Below, in pieces: positions 27,601 to 35,200 of a DNA stretch of 64,000 nucleotides (position 1 is its first letter; each line of letters begins with the position of its first letter). The notes beneath the pieces were generated by a model. The model was not told the origin of the DNA and ran no database searches. It saw nothing but the letters and a program-made list of their open reading frames with translations. Position numbers and translations under genes: made by a program. This stretch comes from Amphiduros pacificus (taxonomy: Eukaryota; Annelida; Polychaeta; Phyllodocida; Hesionidae): contig OX439008.1 of assembly GCA_949316495.1 (NCBI GenBank), forward strand, positions 42,025,511 to 42,089,510, in the 5' to 3' direction.

Positions 27601-30600
27601 TGTAAGAATATAACCTACAATTATCACTTTATAAGATTAAGTAATTTCAAATGTTACTGATGGATATACCCCACTGTTACTCATCATACTTAAAATCAAC
27701 TGTACATGTTTCCTGGAAAATATAATGACAAAGACCAAAATGTGCGAAATTGATAAGCTCTACCTCCTGATACAGTGCTTAATGTGAAATACCATCTTGA
27801 GGAATATATATATTTAGCAGCATGCCATAACTTTATCTTGGTCAGGGTTTGGGAGGCAGGGGTAATACCAAGGGCAACAGAGCTTGGACACAAAGTTATC
27901 TCTAATCAGGTGTCATCCCTGTGATGTGGTCAGCAGCTCTCTCTCTTCTCTGTGGGGTACTTTGATTGGGGACAGATTACAGTACTTGACCACTGGACAA
28001 GTGGAACAGATGTATCAAGTTGCCCGGACTTGCCCGACAGGTGTGAAATATACCTCCGGGCAAGCGGGCAACTGGCTAATGTCGAGGCCTGATCACTTAT
28101 ACTAATAAAGACTTCCACGTGGAAGTCGAAATTTTCCAAATAGGAATGATTTGATTTTTCAAGTACACAAATTATATTATACTCTTATGATGTATCAAGT
28201 GTTTTCTATCGCAGACTTGTGCAATTGTACCCAACCTTTCTGAAGCAAATATCAGTAAAAAGATTTTGTAAATATATTTATGATGAATTTGCGCAGATCA
28301 TTTCTCTTTTAATATATGTGTAATACCGTAAAATGAGTATGCTAAGATAAATATAGTTATATTACAAGTTAAGAATTTTAATATAGCTAAATGCAAAATA
28401 TGTTTAAACCTTGATAAATCCATCACTTATTGCACTCAGTTAGACCTTGCTAAAATAATGTTGTTTTTTGTTGTTTTTGAGTGAACTACTAAATATGTTT
28501 AAAATACTTTCAGAATAACAAGTTAGACTATTGCCTCATGTAATTATATCTTCTGTAACACAAATTCCTCACTTAAAACAGGTATAACAATAACTCCCTT
28601 AAAACAGTTATAATAATATATTAAAAAGTAAAAAAATACCTGTTTGTAACATATTTGTATTTTTGAAGAGTTACAAAATTTATGGATTTAATGTTGTCTA
28701 GCCTGAGGTGTGCAAAACAATCTGTCAAATCAGCTTATTGTTGTTGATGTTTGATTGGTAGGTCCTGATGACCTTGGGAAGTTAGACCCTCATACTCTGA
28801 TTGTTGTTGATGTTTGATTGGTAGGTCCTGATGACCTTGGGAAGCTAGAACCTCAGACTCTGATTGTTGTTGATGTTTGATTGGTAGGTCCTGATGACCT
28901 TGGGAAGTTAGACCATCAGACTCTGATTGTTGTTGATGTTTGATTGGTAGGTCCTGATGACCTTGGGAAGCTAGACCCTCAGACTCTGATTGTTGTTTAT
29001 GTTTGATTGGTAGGTCCTGATGACCTTGGGAAGCTAGACCCTCAGACTCTGATTGTTGTTGATGTTTGATTGGTAGGTCCTGATGACCTTGGGAAGCTAG
29101 ACCCTCAGACTCTGATTGTTGTTGATGTTTGATTGGTAGGTCCTGATGACCTTGGGAAGTTAGACCATCAGACTCTGATTGTTGTTGATGTTTGATTGGT
29201 AGGTCCTGATGACCTTGGGAAGCTAGACCCTCAGACTCTGATTGTTGTTGATTTTTGATTGGTAGGTCCTGATGACCTTGGGAAGTTAGACCCTCAGACT
29301 CTGATTGTTGTTGATGTTTGATTGGTAGGTTCTGATGACCTTGGGAAGCTAGACCCTCAGACTCTGATTGTTGTTGATGTTTGATTGGTAGGTCCTGATG
29401 ACCTTGGGAAGTTAGACCCTCAGACTCTGATTGTTGTTGATGTTTGATTGGTAGGTCCTGATGACCTTGGGAAGTTAGACCTTCAGGCTCTGATTGTTTT
29501 TGATGTTTGATTGGTAGGTCCTGATGACCTTGGGAAGTTAGACCCTCAGACTCTGATTGTTGTTGATGTTTGATTGGTAGGTCCTGATGACCTTGGGAAG
29601 TTAGACCCTCAGACTCTGATTGTTGTTGATGTTTGATTGGAAGATCCTGATGACCTTGGGAAGCTAGACCCTCAGACTCTGATTGTTGTTGATGTTTGAT
29701 TGGTAGGTCCTGATGACCTTGGGAAGCTAGACCCTCAGACTCTGATTGTTGTTGATGTTTGATTGGAAGATCCTGATGACCTTGGGAAGCTAGACCCTCA
29801 GACTCTGATTGTTGTTGATGTTTGATTGGTAGGTCCTGATGACCTTGGGAAGCTAGACCCTCAGACTCTGATTGTTGTTGATGTTTGATTGGTAGGTCCT
29901 GATGACCTTGGGAAGTTAGACCCTCAGACTCTGATTGTTGTTGATGTTTGATTGGTAGGTCCTGATGACCTTGGGAAGTTAGACCCTCAGACTAGGGCCT
30001 TGTGTCAACGCCTGGAGAATAAAATGCAGAGTCTGACGAGGATGGGAAGCAACCTCCAGAAGGAAAACAAAGGTATGTCTACTGCACATGTGGCCATCAT
30101 TGACCAAGAGTCTGCTCGAAAGGGACTGAAATGCTAAAAGACTAACATTCTTTAAGAGACTTGAGTGCATGGAAGACACAAGTGCTGAAAGAGATTAAAG
30201 TGCTAAAAATTACTGAAAAGAGTCTAAAGTATTTGAAGAGGCTGAAATGGTAAAGGAGACTAAAATGCTGAAAAGAATAAAATGCTTAAAGAGACTAAAA
30301 TGCTAAAAAGACTAAATTCTTTAAAAGACTGAAGTGACAAAAAAGATTAAATTGTCAAAGGAGACAAATGCTTGAAGAGCTTAAATAATTAAGAGACTGA
30401 AGTGCTTAACATAACAAAAGTCCTTAGCATAATTACATGTAAAGTGTGTAACAAATCTTAAATATTAAAAGATAGTAAATGCGAAAAAAATCACTGAATC
30501 AAAAATTCACTTTTTGAAAATCATGTCTAAAACAGACGAATTTCTAGGACTAAAGTGGTGAAAGAGACTAAATGCTTAAAGAAATTAAAATGCTGAAAGA

Positions 30601-33600
30601 GATTAAAGTGCTGAAAGAGACTAAAATGCCGAAAAAGATTAAAATGTTGAAAGAGACTAAAATGCTGAAATAGATTTAAATACTGAAAGAGACTAAAATG
30701 CTGAAAGAGATTTAAGTGCTGAAAGAGCCTAAAATTCTGAAAGAGACTAAAATGCTGAAAGAGATTGAAGTGCTGAAAGAGCCTAAAATGCTGAAAGATT
30801 AAAATGCTGAAAGAGATTTAAGTGATGAAAGAGCCTAAAATTCTGAGACTAAAATGCTGAAAGAGATTGAAGTGCTGAAAGAGACTAAAATGCTGAAAGA
30901 TTAAAATGCTGAAAGAGATTAAAGTGCTGAAAGAGACTAAAATGATGAAAGAGATTAAAGTGCTGAAAAAAGACTAAAATGATGAAAGAGATTAAAGTCC
31001 TGAAAAAAGACTAAAGTGATGAAAGAGATTAAGCTGGTTTAAGAAATTAAAGTACTTAAAGAGACTGAAGTGCTTAAAGAGGCTTAAGTTCTTCAAGTGC
31101 AGAAAGGAGCATTAGTGTTGAAGAGACTAAATAGCTTAAAGGAACAGTACTGCTTAAAGAGAAATAAATTCTTAAAGAGGCTGAAGTGCAAAAAGATTAA
31201 GGATTCAAAAGATAGCACCTATCATATAGCCAGCCTGAACAACCTAGCTGTACATATATATTATCAGATATACATCAGACTAATGCATTTATAAAGCCAC
31301 GTATGCCATTAATCATAACATGGCTGTGATGCAAACAATCAGATTAAATATGGCATGTTATTGACACCTTGAGTATTTGATAAAGTTTTGATGTGCATTA
31401 ATTAAGTATTATTAATTTATCTGTCTGGTCAAGAGGAGTTTTTGACATGCGTAGGTGGCATTCTGTGATATTAACATTCATTTGAAGGCTGTTTGTCATA
31501 TTTTAGTATCATCTTATGCAGAAAAGAGTCCAATACCAGGGCCATTGTCCTACAACATAGGCATTCAGTTAATTACTAAGAATTTTGTCTATCCAATCAT
31601 TTTTGTAATCAGCAGAAAGCAATTTCCTTTTTATTTATTGCATTCATTTATGAAATATTGTGATTTAATTGACAATTCCAATATCTAACCACCATACAAG
31701 TCTCTGTTTTGTTGTGATATTCTTTTGTTATGTTCAAAACTTTGATTTTCAAACTTTATTCCTGACCCAGATTCACACGATTCAAGCAAGATGTTGATTT
31801 GTTCCCCGCACAAACAACTTACCGGTAGTACTTCCCTGTTCCCAAAAGCAGTATATATCAATCTTGAATATTTCCTGTCTCATCAATTTCAATTTAAATT
31901 CATTTTATTTTAGTTATCTTCATTTCTGTCTTCACAAATCAAATGCCTTGCATTTGCAATATTAAAAAGAAATGTTTCAGTATACAGTTCTGATTATTTC
32001 CTAAATAGATTTAAATAAAAAGAAAAGTTTCAAAACATATTTATTCTTAAGATTAGATTAGGTCTATCATCATTTAATAGGATCACTTTCTAGAGTCAAT
32101 TTTTTAAAGATTAAAAGAAATGAAAAATTCAGTGAAAATGAAAAGTAAATTAATGTTCATCAAGATAATTTCAACAATTTATTTATTAATTTCAGAATAA
32201 AGTTATATTTTTTTATTAAAGTATAAAATATATATAATATGCAATTTCAATAATTTCCTTAATCAGATATAAAAAGGAAAGAATGTTTTAAAGAAGAATT
32301 CTTTACAAAATGCAATCCTTATAAATAAAACTTTCTGCATATACTTTTTATTGTTTCACATTTAGCTAGAAAAACATACTTAAGAAAACTAAAATTTGGA
32401 AAGAACATTGATGGTTATAATTAACAAATATTATTTTCAAAATTTGTTAATTATAATGATAGTGATAAATAGTTAACAAATATTACATAAGAAATTACTC
32501 AAATCTAGGATGAGGAATTAGGATCCAAACCTTTAGTCAATATTTTCGGGGTCGGCTTATACACGAGGACAACCTGTGGACGGTGTTTTACGGCACCTTC
32601 GGTGGCCGATCAAGTGCTACAAAGATCTAGCGGCGAACGGCAATATTATTAAAGGGAAACTTTTACCTCTCTGATATACTTTTGTAGTTTGGAAGAGAAT
32701 TATAATGCACATTGATTTGTAGGCTCTATTAATATGACCGCCCAAGAAAAACATGTTTTTTTGGAGAAAAGTAGCTCTTTTAAATGCACGTGCTAAGAAA
32801 AAAAGAATGACGTCATCGTGCGGCAATTACCTACTTACATAAATAATTAGTAAACAAACAACAATGCAACCAAAATAGCGGTGTCACGATTTTCGGTCTT
32901 AGAATTGACGCACTGTAGAATTTTTATGTGCGTTGGAAAGAACAGAAAAAATGCGACATTTTGGTGCCAAAAGCATGACAATCGGACCAATATTAGCAAA
33001 GTTATGACAAGTTTTGTGAAAATTGAAAATGATTGCAGCTCGACTGGCACATGTAATAAATCCCGCACGATGACGTCATAGGCCCAAATTGCATTAAATG
33101 ATCATAATTTATGGGGGTTGCAAGATTACTTTTAATTGTTGGTTTGTGTTGCCATGGTTACCGCTATATATTTTTGGTCTCTGAATTTCAATGTATTTAT
33201 GTATCTATGATGATTTAATCATATAATTTATGAAATGTATGTTACTAGAAAGTATCTCTTTAAAGTCTTTATCTTATGATACACATAGAAATATTCTACT
33301 ACGTCTCAACTGTAGTATGTCCTCATTTAATGTTATGCGCAAGTCAGAGAAAATGCTTAAACAACACAAGGTTGCCATTTTGAAATGCGGAAGTGATAGG
33401 GAGAAGCTCTTATTTTTGGTGCAAAAACGATCGGAGTGCCACCACAGTGTATATTGTACAATGGTGGATCCCTGACACTACATATTTACGTTTTACTTTT
33501 TAAATGGCCACCAAACTTGAATGGTAGCAGTGCTGATGTCTTTAGAAAAACCGACTTGTCCTAGAATCGTAAATTGGCTTTTTCAAGCAAAATAACATAA

Positions 33601-34528
33601 ATTTGGGTGGAGTCATCTTACACACAGGGTCTTTCTATTTTTGAAGAAATACAATAACAATAAAGACAATAAAACGATAACAGCACGATTCTGAATCTGA
33701 GTGTGAAGCACCATTCTGAACCCAGGTGTGAAGCACCATTCTGAACCCAGGTTTGAAGCACCATTCTGAACCCAGGTGTGAAGCACCATTCTGAATCTGA
33801 GTGTGAAGCACCATTCTGAACCCAGGTTTGAAGCACCATTCTGAACCCAGGTGTGAAGCACCATTCTGAACCCAGGTTTGAAACACCATTCTGAATCCAG
33901 GTGTGAAGCACCATTCTGAACCCAGGTGTGAAGCACCATTCTGAACCCAGGTTTCAAGCACCATTCTGAACCCAGGTGTGAAGCACCATTCTGAACCCAG
34001 GTTTCAAGCACCATTCTGAACCCAGGTGTGAAGCACCATTCTGAACCCAGGTTTCAAGCACCATTCTGAACCCAGGTGTGAAGCACCATTCTGAATGTTT
34101 GTTAGAACATTGATGTTCATAGTGTAAATATGATGTTATAAATTTTAACATGTCCACATTTTATTTCATTTAATAAGACAATTATGAAAAATTATATTCA
34201 TTAATATGTTATAATTTTTAATTGAATTGAATGAAGATTTTTATCTTTGAATATATTTACCCCATTTTTATCTTGTTAAAAAAATATGGAAGCTGCAAGA
34301 ACATTTTCTTTTATTTATTGTATATTTTTAAAGTATTTTTTTTTTTTAAATTTTCAAGATTAATACCGGTATGCTTTAAAATGTATTGAAATTGAAAATT
34401 TAGATCATGCCACATACTGCTATACTTTTATCAATACAATGTTTATTCCAGAGCTTCAGGCCCTCATGAAGGACCAAGATGTCAAAATCAACCAAGTGCG
34501 ACAAAATGAGAAACATATCAAAAAATAA
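1384..34528 (+). CDS. CCDC158: CCDC158 ortholog, coiled-coil protein, 3' 24 exons (5' end outside window)
   Basis: Exons: 1384-1629, 3519-3588, 4175-4284, 4677-4767, 6084-6320, 6586-6773, 7846-7960, 12248-12367, 12708-12905, 15673-15879, 16332-16519, 16769-16928, 17192-17435, 17615-17680, 18124-18236, 18461-18619, 20349-20441, 23474-23761, 24476-24648, 24771-24874, 25117-25299, 25780-25863, 29959-30072, 34452-34528 (stop TAA 34526-34528). All introns are GT..AG and all 23 phases match. The chain gives 1208 residues from the first complete codon. Residues ~83-868 are heptad-rich coiled coil. Residues ~869-1160 are Ser/Pro/Gln-rich and probably disordered, and ~1160-1208 form a short C-terminal coil. 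Identity rests on several stretches that recall vertebrate CCDC158: [41 protein letters not shown] and [12 protein letters not shown]. Human CCDC158 is about 1110 residues, so the length fits. The molecular function of the family is poorly known and I assign none. Donors of exons 4, 5, 7 and 8 are of the less usual GTCA type. Confidence 0.92.
1891..2732. repeat. Dispersed TIR element, copy B (~840 bp)
   Basis: The left end accctcagcccctg (from ~1892) is matched in inverted form near the right end by cagggttgagggtt (~2719-2732). The interior has a (GT)n tract at ~1950-1970. It also has at least two tandem modules of about 170-300 bp, each carrying tgacacacataa, catctggtgaag and a TGACCTT..TCAAGGTCA pair. 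It has no transposase frame, so it is a non-autonomous element. It lies in the intron between exons 1384-1629 and 3519-3588. Confidence 0.65.
4677..4767 (+). CDS. CCDC158: CCDC158 exon 4 (its 3' edge is inside a minisatellite)
   Basis: The acceptor is tttcag at 4671-4676. The exon encodes [20 protein letters not shown] followed by a Glu-rich coil ending QEE. The donor gtcaat at 4768 is weak (GTC instead of GTA/GTG). Phase 0 agrees with the next exon at 6084. The last 12 exon bases (from 4756) and this donor are the first unit of the 56-bp tandem array that follows. Confidence 0.85.
4756..5707 (+). repeat. 56-bp minisatellite, 17 copies, unit includes exon 4 end and its donor
   Basis: The period is 56 bp, with copy starts at 4756, 4812 and so on to 5652. 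Each copy begins gtccaggaagag (the exon 4 end), continues gtcaatag (the donor and intron start), and ends ttgataaccttga. Copies differ by single bases, for example ctactttgta versus ctaatttata. The first copy is the one that contains the real exon edge. 56 is not a multiple of three, so reading into the array soon meets stops. Confidence 0.95.
6084..6320 (+). CDS. CCDC158: CCDC158 exon 5
   Basis: The acceptor is tttgcag at 6077-6083 and the donor is gtcaga at 6321. It has 79 whole codons in phase 0/0. It encodes [18 protein letters not shown], then [20 protein letters not shown], and a segment [20 protein letters not shown] that resembles the vertebrate block around ILRELDTEISYL. The unusually Cys/His/Arg-containing middle ([10 protein letters not shown]) is a likely break in the coil. 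Confidence 0.87.
7010..7420. repeat. Dispersed repeat X, copy 1
   Basis: This matches 21170-21520. Shared segments are acctacttgaacac / acctatttgaacag, cctttcttggcgtcat, and a near-identical block from ~7310 (tatgctgggagtgcaactgc, then tatgtctcatagcaaaatat). It lies in the intron before exon 7846-7960. It has no coding capacity. Confidence 0.8.
7625..7815 (+). repeat. Degenerate tRNA-derived SINE fragments (two 3' halves in tandem)
   Basis: The stretch ccttgagacccagggattct..tgttcaaatct is a decayed B-box half. It is followed by cggcgctatataaatgttac and a T run (~7720-7743). A second 3' half then follows (ggccagtcactgtcaaatgc, atgagcagacaatgtct). Both match the intact copy at 21821-21955. Confidence 0.7.
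8469..10100. repeat. TIR element, ~1.6 kb, GTCCGTC family
   Basis: A perfect 12-bp inverted terminus bounds it: tagctctgctga at 8469-8480 and tcagcagagcta at 10089-10100. Near the left end is the gtccgtccatctgtccgtct tract that I associate with bivalve dispersed repeats. Inside are three tandem modules starting near 8569, 8948 and 9462 (ctccaaaactaccagta). Each holds TGACCTTGA-type motifs and cttagtgatgtcaccattga or a close variant. There is no transposase frame. It fills much of the intron 7961-12247. Confidence 0.65.
10637..10989. repeat. 29-bp minisatellite, ~12 copies
   Basis: The unit is gatttccgcag (or tttccccag) followed by gttactgatatgtagcct. One copy near 10915 has a 5-6 bp insertion. 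Every unit carries an acceptor-like pyrimidine-CAG directly followed by GTTACT. It lies deep in the intron before exon 12248-12367. Confidence 0.95.
11305..11530. repeat. 55-bp tandem repeat, 4 copies
   Basis: Copies start at 11305, 11360, 11415 and 11470. The unit begins taccattcctcttttagatc and ends ttatcaacctggatgtg. The copies are almost identical, so the expansion looks recent. From 11531 to 12247 the intron shows nothing else I can support. Confidence 0.95.
12708..12905 (+). CDS. CCDC158: CCDC158 exon 9 (3' edge inside a 45-bp array)
   Basis: The acceptor is ctctctgcag at 12698-12707 and the donor is gtaagt at 12906. It has 66 codons, phase 0/0, encoding coiled coil such as [19 protein letters not shown] and [18 protein letters not shown], and ends QLQHT. 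A short gat/gac tract (~12647-12676) sits just upstream. If the donor is not used, the frame stays open for hundreds of bases through the array that follows. Confidence 0.9.
12891..15430 (+). repeat. 45-bp minisatellite, 60 donor-bearing units, open in the CCDC158 frame
   Basis: The main unit is 45 bp: gtaagtcaacaggaaattat, then atatctatacttgctgcag, then cacact or tacact. Each unit encodes [13 protein letters not shown](H/Y)T with no stop. I count 60 unit starts (GTAAGT, a few GTTAGT) from 12906 to 15409. Eight short 26-bp units lack the ctgcag-cacact part, and each introduces an in-frame stop or a shift. A 502-bp higher-order period is visible (13607, 14109, 14611). The array ends in a short (TA)n at ~15427-15448. 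Confidence 0.97.
15673..15879 (+). CDS. CCDC158: CCDC158 exon 10
   Basis: The acceptor is caccgatag and the donor is gtagat at 15880. It has 69 codons, phase 0/0, coding for [20 protein letters not shown], a long acidic/basic coil, then ARTKLDTLQ. It is the exon directly downstream of the 45-bp array, so correct joining of exon 9 to this exon must skip about 2.5 kb of repeated donors and acceptor-like sites. Confidence 0.9.
17832..18108 (+). repeat. 18-bp minisatellite, ~15 copies, open into exon 15
   Basis: The unit is tatatgaatatgcatggt (variants ttgtatg and gatatatg). On the + strand it reads YEYAWL repeated with no stop. The frame continues through tgtttgcaaatactttcag into exon 18124-18236 in the CCDC158 frame. 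The array ends about 15 bp before the acceptor, so it occupies the region where the branch point and pyrimidine tract would normally lie. Confidence 0.95.
18124..18236 (+). CDS. CCDC158: CCDC158 exon 15 (most recognisable block)
   Basis: The acceptor is actttcag ending 18123 and the donor is gtgaga at 18237. Phase 1 in and phase 0 out match its neighbours. It encodes [19 protein letters not shown] and [18 protein letters not shown]. This recalls the vertebrate CCDC158 block with GMQKQITAKRGQIDALQSK, and is the strongest single piece of evidence for the gene's identity. Confidence 0.93.
18275..18325. repeat. Fragment of the GTCCGTC repeat family
   Basis: The tract gtctgtctgtccatccgtct and gtcaacattt matches the 5' part of the element at 8469-10100. 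It lies in the intron after exon 15. Confidence 0.45.
19035..19958. repeat. TIR element, ~0.92 kb
   Basis: A perfect 12-bp inverted terminus bounds it: tgtcgacccacc at 19035-19046 and ggtgggtcgaca at 19947-19958. The interior is built of about five modules of ~150 bp, each starting gtttccggatgata (near 19128, 19276, 19432 and 19579, with a decayed one near 19731). Each module ends with a tgaccttgac..ctcaaggtcac pair. There is no transposase frame. It lies in the intron 18620-20348. Confidence 0.75.
20349..20441 (+). CDS. CCDC158: CCDC158 exon 17 (end of main coiled coil)
   Basis: The acceptor is ggtttttag and the donor is gtaacc at 20442. It has 31 codons. It encodes [20 protein letters not shown] and [11 protein letters not shown], which recalls the end of the vertebrate coiled-coil region (RQEQESVRLKLQHTLDIK). 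Phase 0/0. Confidence 0.88.
20660..20935. repeat. (ATACAT)n microsatellite
   Basis: An almost continuous hexanucleotide run of atacat, with a few tacaaat, tacattt and acac variants, ends in tatatata. It lies in the intron between exons 17 and 18. Confidence 0.95.
21170..21520. repeat. Dispersed repeat X, copy 2
   Basis: The second copy of the repeat at 7010-7420. The best conserved part is ~21433-21482 (tatgctgggagtgcaactgc, then tatgtctcatagcaaaatat). The order repeat X then SINE, with similar spacing, is the same as in copy 1. Confidence 0.8.
21821..21955 (+). repeat. tRNA-derived SINE, well preserved
   Basis: The RNA polymerase III A box TAGCTCAATTGG is at 21828-21839 and the B box GGTTCGAATCC at 21872-21882, both matching consensus with 32 bp between them. 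The acceptor arm cannot pair (GCGGAAT against CCTGGCC), so it is not a working tRNA gene. A tRNA-unrelated body follows (tatgagcagacattgtctgg). The tail is tatcagcggtatataaatgt and a T run at ~21949-21955 that could end Pol III transcription. Confidence 0.85.
22646..23070. repeat. Decayed member of the GTCCGTC TIR family
   Basis: The stretch ttttagctatgctatgctta, then gtgagggggagacattttct, tgttcgtcaactttgatttt and ctcctctgaaactactggt follows the left end of the 8469 element in the same order, with many changes. The right boundary is uncertain. Confidence 0.45.
23474..24874 (+). CDS. CCDC158: CCDC158 exons 18-20, start of the Ser/Pro/Gln-rich tail
   Basis: Exon 18 (23474-23761) leaves the coil and is rich in Ser, Pro, Val and Gly ([20 protein letters not shown]). 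Exon 19 (24476-24648) carries a short helix [18 protein letters not shown], like the vertebrate DLKQLLQELRSV element. After it comes a CAA-rich polyQ run of about ten Gln (24587-24610), which is likely to vary in length between individuals. Exon 20 (24771-24874) adds [20 protein letters not shown]. Phases 0/2/1 join correctly. Confidence 0.88.
24069..24105. other. Perfect 16-bp hairpin in intron
   Basis: ccagcaaggtaaaaac at 24069-24084 and its exact reverse complement at 24090-24105 are separated by a 5-base loop (caata). The surrounding intron (23762-24475) shows nothing else. Confidence 0.9.
25117..25863 (+). CDS. CCDC158: CCDC158 exons 21-22, phospho-type Ser/Pro tail
   Basis: Exon 21 (25117-25299) encodes a basic SP-rich block, [19 protein letters not shown], then an acidic one, [20 protein letters not shown]. 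This recalls the vertebrate SFNSSPKKSPVHSLL stretch. Its acceptor tttacgag is weak. Exon 22 (25780-25863) is acidic, with [19 protein letters not shown]. Phases 1/1/1 agree with both neighbours. All three introns around these exons are phase 1, so either exon could be skipped without a frameshift. Confidence 0.87.
27089..28091. mobile_element. Non-autonomous hAT-like element with 5-bp target duplication
   Basis: The ends are inverted: caggccttgacatta at 27089 and taatgtcgaggcctg ending 28091. Inside them are matching blocks with cttgcccaccgggcaag on the left and cttgcccgacagg / ccgggcaagcgggca on the right. The 5-bp repeat atcac flanks both sides (27084-27088 and 28092-28096). The CAGGCCTCGACATTA terminus resembles hAT families. 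A 5-bp duplication would suit the hAT5 type, but that is inference. No transposase frame is present. Confidence 0.75.
28736..29994 (+). repeat. 63-bp minisatellite, 20 copies of the exon 23 acceptor
   Basis: The unit is ttgttgttgatgtttgattg, then gtag (the acceptor), then gtcctgatgaccttgggaag, (t/c)tagaccctcagact, ctga. Acceptor AGs lie at 28761 plus multiples of 63 up to 29958, giving exactly 20 copies. The last one is the real start of exon 23. Each earlier copy repeats about 36 exon bases, but in the CCDC158 frame it meets TGA (in gatgtttga) before the next copy. Two copies have gattggaag in place of ggtag. Confidence 0.96.
29959..30072 (+). CDS. CCDC158: CCDC158 exon 23
   Basis: The acceptor attggtag ends at 29958 and the donor is gtatgt at 30073. 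Phase 1/1. It encodes [20 protein letters not shown] and [17 protein letters not shown], the start of the C-terminal coil. It recalls vertebrate LQNRLESLQTLVEDLQLKN. The first ~36 bases are also the repeated part of the 63-bp array upstream. Confidence 0.9.
30145..31210. repeat. Degenerate 18-bp satellite (ctgaaagagactaaaatg)
   Basis: Dozens of diverged copies of an 18-bp unit, ctgaaagag(a/c)(c/t)taaa(a/g)tg, start about 70 bp after the donor of exon 23. Single units read LKETKM or LKEIKV, but stops and shifts are frequent, so I do not call it coding. Copies are more diverged than in the other arrays, implying greater age. It lies in the last CCDC158 intron (30073-34451). Confidence 0.9.
32520..33620. 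repeat. Probable transposon remnant, class unclear
   Basis: The start carries tcggggtcggcttatacacg, a phrase I associate with ends of DNA transposons in animals. The segment to ~33620 is less AT-rich than its surroundings and has no coding frame. I could not find a convincing inverted partner, so the boundaries are rough. From 31211 to 32519 I see only AT-rich intron. Confidence 0.35.
33686..34097. repeat. 25-bp minisatellite, ~16 copies
   Basis: The unit is gtgtgaagcaccattctgaa plus cccag, with variants gtttgaag, gtttcaag and ctgaatctga. Because 25 is not a multiple of three, all three minus-strand frames are open by turns. These frames are not genes. It ends about 350 bp before exon 24. 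Confidence 0.96.
34452..34528 (+). CDS. CCDC158: CCDC158 last exon
   Basis: The acceptor tttattccag ends at 34451. The exon reads [20 protein letters not shown], then HIKK and stop TAA at 34526-34528. It recalls the vertebrate C terminus (AMSSMIRNQEKRIQKVKDQE). Phase 1 in agrees with exon 23. Confidence 0.9.
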
Positions 34529-34967
34529 GATGGAAAAGTTGCTTTTAAATTAATATGTTTGTGATAATTTTGCAACTGTGATGTATAGATACATTGATAT
34601 CCAGAGATGTATCTAAGTTTGGACAGACACTCTGAGGACATCATAAAAAAGACTGAAATATTCCTATTTTTTTAATGGACTCCTGAAGAGGCCATATAGT
34701 GATCCTTTTTTTTTTTTGCATATTGTAAATTCTGTCTGTTTATCTGTTGTTATCTTGTGAGCACAATATATGTTTTGCGTATGACGTGCGAGTCAAACCT
34801 GAGACATGGTATATCTTATATTAATAATATCAAGCCATCTTTTGTGAACACGATAACTATAGGACAAATATGTGTGAAATCAAGGACTTTAATGAGAATG
34901 ACTTAGGTTATCTGAAGTTAAATTTCTGATTTTCTAAAAAAAATTCAAATGTCATTCTCATTGATGA

Positions 34968-35076
34968 TTGATAAAGAATGGATGATTGATAAAGAATGGA
35001 TGATTGATAAAGAATGGATGATTGATAAAGAATGGATGATTGATAAAGAATGGATGATTAATAAAGAATGGATGAT
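34968..35076. repeat. 18-bp tandem repeat, ~6 copies
   Basis: gatgattgataaagaatg is repeated almost perfectly. It is unrelated to the other 18-bp arrays in the window. Confidence 0.95.
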
Positions 35077-35139
35077 GATATTCCATATCATTGCTTAACC
35101 TTTGTTCTATTACCCCTGAACCATTTCTTGCAGTTATGA

Positions 35140-35200
35140 ATATATTAATTATAATAAAATTTATATAGCGCTGATACCAGTCGTAGAATGTAAGGTACAT
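35140..35200 (-). repeat. Antisense SINE/LINE 3' tail
   Basis: On the minus strand it reads ggtatcagcgctatataaat followed by an AT-rich tail. This matches the 3' ends of the SINE at 21821 and the LINE at 46506. Confidence 0.55.

Noticed and set aside
27884-28105. Plus-strand frame of 73 codons
   Set aside because: Falls within the right part of the hAT-like element and runs over its end; no homology.
33613-34157. Minus-strand repetitive frames ([20 protein letters not shown] type)
   Set aside because: All frames open because of the 25-bp unit; no flanking exons or homology.
34968-35076. Minus-strand NHPFFI repeat peptide
   Set aside because: Reverse reading of an 18-bp tandem repeat inside the probable 3' UTR.
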